Assembly (NCBI GenBank): GCA_943788725.1
Contig: CALSRJ010000005.1
Span: forward strand, 186,001-250,000
Reading direction: 5' to 3'
Source: an uncultured Flavobacteriales bacterium
Lineage (GTDB): Bacteria > Bacteroidota > Bacteroidia > Flavobacteriales_G > Salibacteraceae
Length of the DNA: 64,000 nucleotides
Both the position numbers and the translations under genes were made by a program. The notes beneath the pieces were generated by a model that saw nothing but the letters and a program-made list of their open reading frames with translations, was not told the origin of the DNA and ran no database searches. Shown in pieces: positions 53,135-61,780 of this stretch. Position 1 is the first letter of the stretch. The number at the start of each line of letters is the position of its first letter.

Positions 53135-56100
53135 TTAGAAAGTCAAGTTTAGGTTGAACGAGTAGATCCTTGGGCGCGGGTAGAAATTGTTGTCAATGCC
53201 CGTAGAGATTTCAGGATCAAGTCCTGAATACGTGGTCAATAAGAACACATTGTTAACGGCTGCTCCTACGCGTAGGCTCATGCGTTCGTTCCAGATTTTA
53301 CCAAAGTCGTAGCCGACATTGAAGTAGTCCATGCGGAGGAAGTCAGCACGCTCTACGTAATGATCAGACAGCGTTTGGTTTGTAGTGGTCTGAATGATTT
53401 GATCTTCTAGAAAGTCTTCATTCAAATTCACCAAGAAGTTCTGAGAAGGAATGGCATTGTAATAGGCTCTAGACGAGCGAACGTTGTTGTAGATGTAGCG
53501 ACCGACTTCACTGCGGAGGTTGAATCCTACTGACCACTGCTTATAACGAAGGTTGCCATAGAATCCGAGGTACATCTGTGGAGCTGCTTGCTTATAGTGG
53601 TAGCGGTCGTCCTGGTTGGGGATACTATCACCGTTTAAGTCAGCGAATTGGTCTTCAAGCGGATTTCCTTCGTCGTCGTAAAGCTGCTCAAAGACGTAGA
53701 ATGAGTTCGTCGGGTACCCGACGCTGTGGACTTGGACGTTGTTGCCGATACCTGCGCCTGAGATGCCACCGGTTAGAATGCCCACGTTATTACTGTCGGC
53801 TACCTTGGTGAGCTTGGTGACCTCATTTTGATTCATGGTGACGTTCGCACCGAGGTCCAATTGAAGGTCTTTCTTCTGGATGGCAATGGCGTTGAACTCA
53901 AATTCGAATCCTCTATTGGTCATCGAACCCACATTGGTCAAGATTTCGTTTTTAAAGTTGACACCGGCAGGCACGTCAATGACGGCCAGCAAATCGTATG
54001 TGTTCTTGAGGTAGAAGTCCAAGGATCCCGAAATGCGGTCCCTGAAGAAGCCGTAATCGATGCCAAGGTTGTAAGACATGGTTTCTTCCCATTTGATGTT
54101 GTAGTCAAATCCATCTGGACGGAAGAGGTTGTAATACTGTCCACCCAACAAGTATTGTGCGGTAGTCGTACTGGTTTGGTAATTGGCGATGTAAGGATAG
54201 TCGTTGTCGAAATCTTGCTGTCCTGTAATGCCCCACCCTCCGCGAAGCTTCAAATAGGAAAGCGTTTTGGAATCCTTCAAGAAGCCTTCGTCAGAAATCC
54301 TCCACGCACCCGCCACAGAAGGGAAAAGTCCCCAGCGGTTCTCAGGTGCAAATCGACTTGACCCGTCTTGTCGCAATGTGGCGGTTAAGAGGTAGCGACC
54401 ATTGAAGGTGTAGATCATTCGCCCGTAGTAGGAGATCAAAGCATTTTCGTTCCAACCTGGAATACCGGGAGGAGTGATGGTGTCCTCGGCGATATTGAAC
54501 ACTGGGAATGCCTTTGTTTCACGGTGCCAGAATTGATAAGAATAACCTCCAGTCAGGTCAATTTCGCTCTTGGCTGCCTCCAGTGTTTTCTTGTAGTTGA
54601 AATACGTTTCTAGCAATTGATTGGTCTTGACCTGGTCGTAGCGTTCTTGCCGTCCTCCTTGAATGTAGGATACTGCTGCAGAGTCAGAAACGGTGACCGT
54701 TCCATAACCGTGTGCATAGTCATACCCTACGTTCATGATTAAATGCAGGTCTGGAAGAAAGTGAAGTTTGTAATCCAATTTGGCGTTTCCGATGAATCGA
54801 TCTGCGTTGCCAAAGTCATCGCGCTGATAAAGCAGTCCGACCGGGTTGCGCACGGCAAGTGGATCAGGGTTGCCGTTTGGGCGAATCCATTCGTAGTAGC
54901 CCCCGAAGCGCTCATAGTCGGTTGGATAGGTGTAGGTGCCACCGTTCAATTCAGGATCATTCGAGTATACCGGTTGTGTGGGATCAAAACTGATGGCTGA
55001 GCCGATGGCTCCTTTGTCAGCGAACACGCTTTTGGTGATCGAGTACTTCGTACTGATGTCCAAGGCCAAGTGATCGTCTAAGAACTTGGGTGTCAGGTTC
55101 AATCCTCCAGCATAACGCTTCATGTTGTCGCGGTCGAGTACGCCATTTTCATCCTTGTAATTGAACGATAGTCGGTACGGCAATGCTTTGATGCCGCCGG
55201 TGATGCCAACGTTGGTTTCCAGGATGAGCGCGTTTCGGTAGATCTCGTCTTGCCAGTCTGTGTTGGCGTTGCCCATCAAAGACGATTGGGTCGATGTACC
55301 ATACTCCTGAACCGCGGCGCGGAATTGAGCAGTGTCCATCACGTTCACTTTTCGGGTGATCGTAGACAGGGATACCTTCTGTTGCAGGTCCACTTGAAAG
55401 GGGGTCTTGCCTTGTGCGCCCTTCTTGGTTGTAATCAAAATGACACCGTTGGCACCCCGCGAACCATAAATGGCAGCGGCGGAGGCATCCTTTAAGACCA
55501 CCATGTTTTCAATGTCGTTCGGGTTGATGAGCGTGAGCGGATTGGCAGCTCCTGAAATGCTGTTGTTATCCAGAGGCACACCGTCGATCACGATGAGCGG
55601 GTCGTTGCTCGCATTCAAGGATGTACCTCCACGGATCCGTATTTTACTTCCTGACCCTGGAGCCCCGTCATTGGAGGTGATTTGCACACCTGAAACCTTT
55701 CCAGAAATCAATTGCTCAGGGGTGGTGATGTTTCCTTGCCCAAAGTCTTCTTCGCTAATCACCTTGGTCGAACCCGTGAGGTCGTCAGCGTTGGTGGTAC
55801 CGTATCCAATGACGACGGCTTCTTTCAGTAGCACACCATCCAATTTCATGGTGGGGCTGCTTGATTTCGTTTCTCCAGCTGCAAACGTCATTTCCTCGTT
55901 AATGGTCACGAATCCGATGTAGGAGAATTTGATGTTGTAGGTGCCTGGTTTGATCCCACTGATCTCATAGTTGCCGTCCAAATCGGCGGAAGCGCCCAAC
56001 AAAGGAGATGTTCCTTCCACAATAACTGTGGCACCCACAAGTGGGTATCCATCTTCTCCTTTCAATAGTCCTTTCAGGGTAGCGTCTTGGGCAAACGAAG

Positions 56101-56158
56101 AAAGCGCCAAGAGGAGTAGCCATGTGGTTATAAATGACCGTAAGTGTTTCGCGTTCAT
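53135..56158 (-). CDS. SusC-family TonB-dependent transporter (starch locus)
   Basis: A 1007-residue outer-membrane transporter with a signal peptide (about residues 1-23), a carboxypeptidase-D-like domain (LKGLLKGEDGYPLVGATVIV), a TonB-box region (AVVIGYGTTNADDLTGS), a plug (IRIRGGTSLNASNDPLIVID) and a barrel ending PRIYSFNLNLTF. It should import maltodextrins. It is the first gene of the minus starch operon. The operator palindrome at 56226 lies 67 bases upstream, and a half-site-like TTAAGTGTAG lies at about 56167-56176, just before the start. Confidence 0.96.
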   Translation of the reverse strand: MNAKHLRSFITTWLLLLALSSFAQDATLKGLLKGEDGYPLVGATVIVEGTSPLLGASADLDGNYEISGIKPGTYNIKFSYIGFVTINEEMTFAAGETKSSSPTMKLDGVLLKEAVVIGYGTTNADDLTGSTKVISEEDFGQGNITTPEQLISGKVSGVQITSNDGAPGSGSKIRIRGGTSLNASNDPLIVIDGVPLDNNSISGAANPLTLINPNDIENMVVLKDASAAAIYGSRGANGVILITTKKGAQGKTPFQVDLQQKVSLSTITRKVNVMDTAQFRAAVQEYGTSTQSSLMGNANTDWQDEIYRNALILETNVGITGGIKALPYRLSFNYKDENGVLDRDNMKRYAGGLNLTPKFLDDHLALDISTKYSITKSVFADKGAIGSAISFDPTQPVYSNDPELNGGTYTYPTDYERFGGYYEWIRPNGNPDPLAVRNPVGLLYQRDDFGNADRFIGNAKLDYKLHFLPDLHLIMNVGYDYAHGYGTVTVSDSAAVSYIQGGRQERYDQVKTNQLLETYFNYKKTLEAAKSEIDLTGGYSYQFWHRETKAFPVFNIAEDTITPPGIPGWNENALISYYGRMIYTFNGRYLLTATLRQDGSSRFAPENRWGLFPSVAGAWRISDEGFLKDSKTLSYLKLRGGWGITGQQDFDNDYPYIANYQTSTTTAQYLLGGQYYNLFRPDGFDYNIKWEETMSYNLGIDYGFFRDRISGSLDFYLKNTYDLLAVIDVPAGVNFKNEILTNVGSMTNRGFEFEFNAIAIQKKDLQLDLGANVTMNQNEVTKLTKVADSNNVGILTGGISGAGIGNNVQVHSVGYPTNSFYVFEQLYDDEGNPLEDQFADLNGDSIPNQDDRYHYKQAAPQMYLGFYGNLRYKQWSVGFNLRSEVGRYIYNNVRSSRAYYNAIPSQNFLVNLNEDFLEDQIIQTTTNQTLSDHYVERADFLRMDYFNVGYDFGKIWNERMSLRVGAAVNNVFLLTTYSGLDPEISTGIDNNFYPRPRIYSFNLNLTF

Positions 56159-56225
56159 AGGTATAGGTTAAGTGTAGAAAAATAAATTATTGTATCGTAA
56201 TCAGAAAATATTACTTTAGCATAAT

Positions 56226-56248
56226 CTAAGTGTAACTTGGACACTAAG
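56226..56248. promoter_or_regulatory. Operator palindrome between susC and the small T9SS protein gene
   Basis: CTAAGTGT-AACTTGG-ACACTAAG keeps both arms of the consensus, but its spacer differs from the other three. It lies 67 bases from the susC start and 30 bases from the divergent gene's ATG. I see no clear -7 element on either side. Confidence 0.72.
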
Positions 56249-56278
56249 GTACAATACTAATATCAAACACTCTCAACA

Positions 56279-57025
56279 ATGAAGAAAATTTTTACTCTCC
56301 TGCTTGCGGGCGCTTTGTTCACTGGCGTTCAAGCACAAGTAACGATTACCTATAAGGTTGACGTTACCAACTACTTAGATTCAGGAACGCTCGATGCTAA
56401 TGGAATTCGAATCGGGGGCAATTTTGCTGCCTTGAACGCTACGGCGGGAGGTACCGCCATGGTGGATTGGTCGCCTTCTGATGCAACTTCAGTGATGACC
56501 GATGAAGGGAACAACATGTGGTCTATTGAAGTCACGTACCCAGCTGAGTCCATAGGGTCAGAGCAATTGTTCAAGTATGTCAATGGAGATTGGGGAACGA
56601 ACGAGGGAAAAGGCGGATCTCAGATCGCTATTGATAGTTGTGGAGTGGATGATGGGTCTGGCAACATCAACCGCACGTTAATGATTCCATCGTATCCTAC
56701 AACATTGATTTATTGCTGGGATGAGTGCAGACAATGCGACAGTTCAAGTGCCGTGCTTAACGTGAAGGAAGTGAAGCAGTCTGACATGACCGTCTTCCCT
56801 AATCCTTTTCAAAATGAATTCACCATCAGCTCTGCGTCTAACAGCGCCATCGCCAACGTTACGATTATGGATCTTTCCGGTCGTGTAGTGGCAAATGTGG
56901 CTGGTAAGCGCGCGACGAGCATGAACATTTCTGCCGAGGCATACCGTATGGTTTCAGGACTTTATTTGGTGCGTGTAGCTGCCGTTGACGGAACTACTTC
57001 CTTAGTGAAGGTTGCCGCGCAATAA
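56279..57025 (+). CDS. Small T9SS-exported protein with one glucan-binding-like module
   Basis: A 248-residue secreted protein. After a signal peptide (MKKIFTLLLAGALFTGVQA) comes one module (about residues 20-160) related to the repeats of the 10086-11939 protein: it starts VTITYKVDVTNY, has GIRIGGNFAALN, and ends YCWDECRQCD like VCWxSCxxC. A type IX sorting domain follows (FPNPFQNEFTISS to the end). There is no catalytic motif. Divergent from susC and sharing its operator, it is a likely surface starch-binding protein standing in for SusE/SusF. That role is inference. Confidence 0.8.
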   Translation: MKKIFTLLLAGALFTGVQAQVTITYKVDVTNYLDSGTLDANGIRIGGNFAALNATAGGTAMVDWSPSDATSVMTDEGNNMWSIEVTYPAESIGSEQLFKYVNGDWGTNEGKGGSQIAIDSCGVDDGSGNINRTLMIPSYPTTLIYCWDECRQCDSSSAVLNVKEVKQSDMTVFPNPFQNEFTISSASNSAIANVTIMDLSGRVVANVAGKRATSMNISAEAYRMVSGLYLVRVAAVDGTTSLVKVAAQ

Positions 57026-57053
57026 TTTTTGTGGTTTGTGAACACCCATAAAA

Positions 57054-57085
57054 GGCCTCGCCATTGCGGCGGGGTCTTTTTTTTT
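57054..57085 (+). terminator. Intrinsic terminator after the small T9SS protein gene
   Basis: GGCCTCGCC, loop ATTGC, GGCGGGGTC (nine pairs, two of them G-T) followed by nine Ts. Confidence 0.82.
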
Positions 57086-57102
57086 ACCCTTATTTTCGAT
57101 GC

Positions 57103-57264
57103 ATGCGAAGGAGTTGGATGCTGGGTGTCTTGGTGCTGGTTTGCAGTTGCCAAGAGGTGGAGTGCATTGATTGCATTGATGATCAAGGGAACAGGTTTAC
57201 GTTTTGTGATCCTCCTGAAGCCCCTTTTACGAACCAGCAGTGTGGCGAGACGTATCGAAAATGA
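57103..57264 (+). CDS. Small cysteine-rich lipoprotein
   Basis: A 53-residue protein starting MRRSWMLGVLVLVCSC, a short lipoprotein signal with the lipid-bearing Cys at 14 or 16. The mature part has CxxxxCxxC and further cysteines (ECIDCIDDQGNRFTFCDPP, NQQCGETYRK), six or seven in about 40 residues. Its stop overlaps the next start (ATGA), which supports it as real. It is possibly disulfide-bonded in the periplasm. I do not recognise a family. Confidence 0.55.
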   Translation: MRRSWMLGVLVLVCSCQEVECIDCIDDQGNRFTFCDPPEAPFTNQQCGETYRK

Positions 57265-57758
57265 AGATGAGACATAAACACTTCCTGTGGCTTGTACTGT
57301 TGGCAATGATTGCCTGTAAAAAGCAGGTAGAGGTGCGTCCTACCCTCCCTACGCCTACCGTGCAATGTATGGCGCCTGATGCCCTGATTGGATCTTGGAT
57401 TTCTGACTCGGTGCATATAACCACCAACGTAGATTCGATGGATTCGAGCATTGTAGAACGCTTTCCATCTCTTCAATACACCATGCGATTGCGCTGCGGA
57501 AACGGAGATACTCTCTTTTTGCTTTCCTATGTGAATTTTGCAGGCGTGGTGACCGAGGAAGTTCGGTCGACCAATTTTACGGCCAACGTAACGGGCGTGT
57601 ATGCTTATGGCGAATTGGAAGTTACGTCCGATACAGCCGACGCTTCGTTTGTACTCCGTCTGGCTATTCTAGGGGAGGATAGGCTCATGGCAACCAAAAT
57701 TGCCCTGCCCAATCAGGGTCAATCCACGCGCACGGAAATATTTTTTCGTAAGGAGTGA
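57261..57758 (+). CDS. Hypothetical lipoprotein, lipocalin-like
   Basis: A 165-residue lipoprotein (MKMRHKHFLWLVLLAMIAC, Cys19). The start of the mature part, LIGSWISDSVHI, and the following alternation of beta strands resemble the lipocalin-like domains common in Bacteroidota lipoproteins. The start at 57261 overlaps the preceding stop; an upstream start at 57240 is less likely. The ligand and role are unknown. Confidence 0.65.
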   Translation: MKMRHKHFLWLVLLAMIACKKQVEVRPTLPTPTVQCMAPDALIGSWISDSVHITTNVDSMDSSIVERFPSLQYTMRLRCGNGDTLFLLSYVNFAGVVTEEVRSTNFTANVTGVYAYGELEVTSDTADASFVLRLAILGEDRLMATKIALPNQGQSTRTEIFFRKE

Positions 57759-57805
57759 ACGATTGGTACGTCAAACGCGTTGTGACAATCCAACGTCTTA
57801 TCCAT

Positions 57806-58645
57806 ATGCGCTATTTATTTCTCACTGCACTGTTCCTCGGAATATTAGCTACCTCGTGTAGAAAGGATGCGCCGGCACCTGAAGAAGAAGGTGACGACAC
57901 AACCGTAGTAACTACAACCTCCAAGCACATGGTGCTGATCATACCCACCGTAAGTGTGAATTGCGGCGCGTGCCCTCTGGCGCATCATGAAATCGAGGTT
58001 TTGGAGGAGGAGAACGAGAATGTCACGCACATGTCTCATTACATCTACGGCCCGCTCTATCATCCTTACACGAAGTACTTGATGGATAAGATCAACAAGA
58101 CGGTCTATACTCCATTGGGACATGTAGACAGAAGGCACGAAGACGGCAGCGTGGTCTATTACCCGGTCAACATGTTCAAAGGAATCTTAGGCACGGAGGT
58201 GGAAGAGTCTACTGGAATTGACTTAAGCGTAAAACGCATCAATGCAGAAAGCAGCATTGAATTAGCAATAGAAGTGGCTACCGAGTCTGTGTCTCTGAAA
58301 GAAGACATGATGATCACGGTTGTGCTGATTGAAAAGGAAGTGACGGGAATGGGCAACGGTTACGATCAGCGCAATTACGGAAACAACGATCCCGACCACC
58401 CATACTTTGAAAGAGGTGATTGGATCGAAGGCTTTGTCCACACCCATGTAATCCGCGATGTGTTTACTGCCTTTGAAGGGGATGCACTCAACCTCGGTTC
58501 TGGGAAAGACAGCTGGACCTATAGTATTCAGCATTCAACGCTGGAAAAAGATGCCAGCGCATATGCGATCATCGCATTTGTGAACCGACCAGGAGAGGAT
58601 ATTCAACCCGTCCTGAATACGGTTCAAGCGGAATTGGCTGAGTAA
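57806..58645 (+). CDS. Omp28-like lipoprotein
   Basis: A 279-residue lipoprotein (MRYLFLTALFLGILATSC, Cys18). The segment VSVNCGACPLAHHEIEVL has a CxxC in the context of the thioredoxin-like Omp28 family. The remainder is beta-rich, with CxxC the only cysteines after the anchor. It lies 47 bases after the preceding lipoprotein gene and probably shares its transcript, and is convergent with the ALDH gene 3 bases away. A redox or surface-antigen role is possible but not shown. I start at the ATG at 57806, since the start at 57755 would bury the signal peptide. Confidence 0.7.
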   Translation: MRYLFLTALFLGILATSCRKDAPAPEEEGDDTTVVTTTSKHMVLIIPTVSVNCGACPLAHHEIEVLEEENENVTHMSHYIYGPLYHPYTKYLMDKINKTVYTPLGHVDRRHEDGSVVYYPVNMFKGILGTEVEESTGIDLSVKRINAESSIELAIEVATESVSLKEDMMITVVLIEKEVTGMGNGYDQRNYGNNDPDHPYFERGDWIEGFVHTHVIRDVFTAFEGDALNLGSGKDSWTYSIQHSTLEKDASAYAIIAFVNRPGEDIQPVLNTVQAELAE

Positions 58646-58648
58646 CCT

Positions 58649-60175
58649 TTACAAGTCGAACTTGATGCCTTGAGCCAATGGCAGCTCGGTGCTCCAGTTG
58701 ATCGTGTTTGTCTGTCGACGCATATAAGCCTTCCAAGCATCTGATCCACTTTCACGTCCTCCGCCGGTTTCCTTTTCGCCGCCAAAAGCGCCACCGATCT
58801 CAGCACCGCTTGTGCCGATGTTGACGTTGGCAATACCACAGTCAGACCCTTGATGACTCAAGAAGATCTCACTCTCTCGCATATTGGTGGTCATGATGGC
58901 TGAGCTCAAGCCTTGCTTTACGCCGTTTTGTAATGCCAAAGCCTCTTCAAATGTGGAATATTTGAGGAGGTACAAAATCGGTGCGAATGTCTCTTCTTGT
59001 ACGATTTCCCAGGAGTTGTCTGCTTCGGCAATCGCTGGCTGCACGTAGCACCCGCTTTCGTATCCGGCACCGGTCAACACACCGCCTTCCACCACCATCG
59101 TACCGCCAGAGCGCTTGATTTCAGTGATGGCGTTTTCGTACATGCCTACTGCATCTGTATCGATCAGTGGACCAACATGGTTGTTCACGTCCAATGGATC
59201 ACCGATGCGCAATTGACCGTATGCTTTTTTGAGGGTCTCTTTGACTTCGTTGTAGATGCTTTCATGGATGATTAAGCGTCGCGTTGATGTGCAGCGTTGA
59301 CCAGCAGTTCCAACAGCGCCAAATACGATACCGGGAACGGCAATCTTAAGATCGGCATTGGGCGTGAGGATGATGGCGTTGTTTCCGCCCAGTTCGAGGA
59401 TGGTCTTACCCAATCGTCGACCGACCGCTTCACCGACCTTTTTACCCATGCGGATAGACCCTGTTGCTGAGACCAAAGGCACACGCTTGTCATTGCTCAT
59501 CAATTGCCCAATCTCGTAATTGCCTACTACCAAGCAATTCACTCCCTCCGGCACCTCGTTGCGTTCAAATACATCTTCTACGATCTTCATACATGCGATC
59601 GCGCATAAAGGCACTTTCTCTGATGGTTTCCATACGCACACATCTCCACATACCCAAGCGAGCATGCTGTTCCACGCCCAAACGGCAACGGGAAAGTTGA
59701 AAGCCGAGATGATCCCGACCACTCCCATGGGATGGTACTGCTCATACATGCGGTGCATGGCGCGCTCGCTGTGCATGGTCAGGCCGTGCAATTGGCGGGA
59801 AAGTCCCACTGCGAAATCGCAGATGTCAATCATTTCCTGCACCTCTCCGAGGCCTTCCTGATAGCTTTTGCCCATCTCATAGCTCACCAATTGGCCGAGC
59901 TCATCTTTCTTTTCGCGCAATGCCTCTCCGATCTGACGCACTACTTCGCCTCTTTTGGGAGCGGGCCTCATCCTCCAGGTATCGAACGCTTTTTGAGCGA
60001 GACCGATTACTTCTTCATAGTTCTCTGCTGAGGAGCCATTGACAGTGGCAATTTTGCTGCCGTCTACAGGTGTAAACGATTCAAAGGTCTGGCCTGTGGA
60101 TGCAATCCATCGTTTTCCAGTGTAAGTTCCTTGGTTGATGGATGCAATGCCCAGTGCGGTGAGTGTGTCTTTCAT
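58649..60175 (-). CDS. ALDH7-type aldehyde dehydrogenase (alpha-aminoadipic semialdehyde dehydrogenase)
   Basis: A 508-residue NAD-dependent dehydrogenase of the ALDH7/antiquitin group, which oxidises alpha-aminoadipic semialdehyde (piperideine-6-carboxylate) in lysine breakdown and also other aldehydes. Visible are IISAFNFPVAVWAWNSML, the glutamate in LELGGNNAIIL, the catalytic Cys in GTAGQRCTSTRRL, and the ALDH7-specific C-terminal GTSGAEIGGAFGGEKETGGG. The length is normal. A TACTTTTG promoter element lies 20 bases upstream. No other lysine-degradation gene is nearby. Confidence 0.92.
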   Translation of the reverse strand: MKDTLTALGIASINQGTYTGKRWIASTGQTFESFTPVDGSKIATVNGSSAENYEEVIGLAQKAFDTWRMRPAPKRGEVVRQIGEALREKKDELGQLVSYEMGKSYQEGLGEVQEMIDICDFAVGLSRQLHGLTMHSERAMHRMYEQYHPMGVVGIISAFNFPVAVWAWNSMLAWVCGDVCVWKPSEKVPLCAIACMKIVEDVFERNEVPEGVNCLVVGNYEIGQLMSNDKRVPLVSATGSIRMGKKVGEAVGRRLGKTILELGGNNAIILTPNADLKIAVPGIVFGAVGTAGQRCTSTRRLIIHESIYNEVKETLKKAYGQLRIGDPLDVNNHVGPLIDTDAVGMYENAITEIKRSGGTMVVEGGVLTGAGYESGCYVQPAIAEADNSWEIVQEETFAPILYLLKYSTFEEALALQNGVKQGLSSAIMTTNMRESEIFLSHQGSDCGIANVNIGTSGAEIGGAFGGEKETGGGRESGSDAWKAYMRRQTNTINWSTELPLAQGIKFDL

Positions 60176-60195
60176 ATTTTCAACTTTCTAGCGTA

Positions 60196-60203
60196 CAAAA
60201 GTA
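60196..60203 (-). promoter_or_regulatory. -7 promoter element of the ALDH gene
   Basis: On the minus strand TACTTTTG matches TAnnTTTG exactly, 20 bases before the ATG. Confidence 0.5.
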
Positions 60204-60285
60204 CAGTCCCAATTTCGCTATGGGCGAATTTTCACTACTACTTTTCAAGTGATTGGTTTTTTAGGGAGAAATGAAGTCTGAATGA

Positions 60286-60930
60286 TTAAATCACCTCGTC
60301 CAGCCAAGCACTTACCTCTTGTGCGTGGGTGTAAACCATGAAGTGAGGTCCACCCTGCACTCGCTCATCTGGTCGAATGTTTCGTATCGGAAACACTGCG
60401 TCAGCAGTGCCGTGAATGTGGGAGATATTCGAGAGCTTGTGTTCTCCATTCCAGGATACGATCTTATCTGTAGACCAGTCTACAATGCGTTCATCTGAAC
60501 GCTCGAGCAAATCAAAGAGCATTTCCTTATCAGAACCTTCGCGTACGCCAAAAAACCAGGCGGTGAGCTCTTTGAAGTGGAGCAATTTGGACGCGGGCAG
60601 GAGCTTTTGAAGATGGACCAAGCCGATCAAGTTGAGGTTGATGGGCATCTCTGTTTTGCTCTTCACAGAACTGATTAACACGACTTGCTTTACGGGAATG
60701 CGCTTGGCCATTTCGATGGCCATGATTCCTCCGAACGAGAGGCCAACCAAGACAGATTGTTGCGGATTTTCAATGGATTGGCCCATACGGACCGCGTAAG
60801 CTTCCATCGTTTCGTCCGGATTGGGGGCTAACCAAGGCAGGTGGTGGATGTCTATGCTCTTCTTCAACTGAAGACGTGAGAAGACCGTTTCATCCGCTCC
60901 TAAACCACTGATGAAATAGACAGGCGTCAC
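60286..60930 (-). CDS. Alpha/beta hydrolase
   Basis: A 214-residue cytoplasmic alpha/beta hydrolase. The oxyanion region is YFISGLGADETVF, the nucleophile serine lies in LVGLSFGGIMAIEMAKR near residue 85, and an Asp in HGTADAVFP and a His in GGPHFMVYTH complete a plausible triad. The start is GTG at 60930, overlapping the preceding stop (GTGA). It is the last gene of the dnaG-mscS operon. The substrate is unknown. Confidence 0.82.
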   Translation of the reverse strand: MTPVYFISGLGADETVFSRLQLKKSIDIHHLPWLAPNPDETMEAYAVRMGQSIENPQQSVLVGLSFGGIMAIEMAKRIPVKQVVLISSVKSKTEMPINLNLIGLVHLQKLLPASKLLHFKELTAWFFGVREGSDKEMLFDLLERSDERIVDWSTDKIVSWNGEHKLSNISHIHGTADAVFPIRNIRPDERVQGGPHFMVYTHAQEVSAWLDEVI

Positions 60931-61355
60931 AATTTTTCTGTCATGAAGTTTTGGGAGGGGGCGTCGTAGAAAATGCGGCCAACCACTTCCGGCAATTTAG
61001 GCTGCTTTTCTTCTACTAAATCAACAATGAACCCGCTGAATTCATAGCCCCATTCTTGTTCGTCTGTCGGCACATTTCTCGTGTCTAGGACGATGGATTT
61101 GGGTTGATGCTTTTTGGCGAAGAAACTCACGTCGCACACCATGTCAAAAGGGACGGTAAATTCGAAAGATCCATTGTTGTTCGCCATAACGGTATAGAAG
61201 TCACCTGCCGCGCTGGTCACGCGAATACTTGCATGCTTTACCTGTCCTCCTTCTGCGTCTTGAATGGTTCCACCCAGCAGCAAGTTGTTGTCCTTGGATT
61301 GTGCGAATCCAGTTCCGACAAGCAGGCTGAAGGCTATAGCAACAATCCACTTCAT
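60927..61355 (-). CDS. Secreted carboxypeptidase-regulatory-like protein, copy 2
   Basis: A 142-residue protein with a signal peptide (MKWIVAIAFSLLVGTGFA) and a single beta-sandwich like the CarboxypepD regulatory fold (GGTIQDAEGGQVKHASIRV, NNNGSFEFTVPFD). The C-terminal half LDTRNVPTDEQEWGYEFSGF is nearly the same as in its neighbour (FDTRNIPASEQEYNYEYGGF), so the two arose by tandem duplication. Probably periplasmic or outer-membrane associated; the function is unknown. It overlaps both neighbours by four bases. Confidence 0.8.
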   Translation of the reverse strand: MKWIVAIAFSLLVGTGFAQSKDNNLLLGGTIQDAEGGQVKHASIRVTSAAGDFYTVMANNNGSFEFTVPFDMVCDVSFFAKKHQPKSIVLDTRNVPTDEQEWGYEFSGFIVDLVEEKQPKLPEVVGRIFYDAPSQNFMTEKL

Positions 61356-61780
61356 GGGTCACGATTCACAAAGTTTCCGACGGCGGGGTCGAACAGAATA
61401 TAAGCTACTTGCTTTGCAGGGGAGGTGTCATCCCCTTCAATTAAGGTCACTCGGAAGCCCCCGTATTCGTAGTTATACTCCTGTTCAGATGCCGGTATGT
61501 TACGCGTGTCAAAAACCAACATCTTCGACTCAAAACCTTCTTTGGAAAGGACAATCTCAAAGTACAAATCGAAGTCTACCCCAAAGTCGAACCTACCGTT
61601 GGGTTGCGTCTTTTTTTTCTGGATCACTTTGCCTTCCTTATTCTGAAGTTCAATGGACACGGCCTTCATGGGAAGTCCGTTGTTTCCGTAGACCACGCCA
61701 TCTATGGCAACGTCGGGTGTTTGAGCAACGGAAGGGATGGAGAAGGCCAAGGCGAAAAGTGCTGTGGCGAGGCGGATCAT
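61352..61780 (-). CDS. Secreted carboxypeptidase-regulatory-like protein, copy 1
   Basis: A 142-residue protein, exactly the length of its downstream paralog, with a signal peptide (MIRLATALFALAFSIPSVA) and the same fold (DGVVYGNNGLPMKAVSIEL, QPNGRFDFGVDFD, FDTRNIPASEQEY). It overlaps mscS by four bases. The shared DTRNxP motif with EQEWGYE/EQEYNYE may mark a binding site. The function is unknown. Confidence 0.8.
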   Translation of the reverse strand: MIRLATALFALAFSIPSVAQTPDVAIDGVVYGNNGLPMKAVSIELQNKEGKVIQKKKTQPNGRFDFGVDFDLYFEIVLSKEGFESKMLVFDTRNIPASEQEYNYEYGGFRVTLIEGDDTSPAKQVAYILFDPAVGNFVNRDP

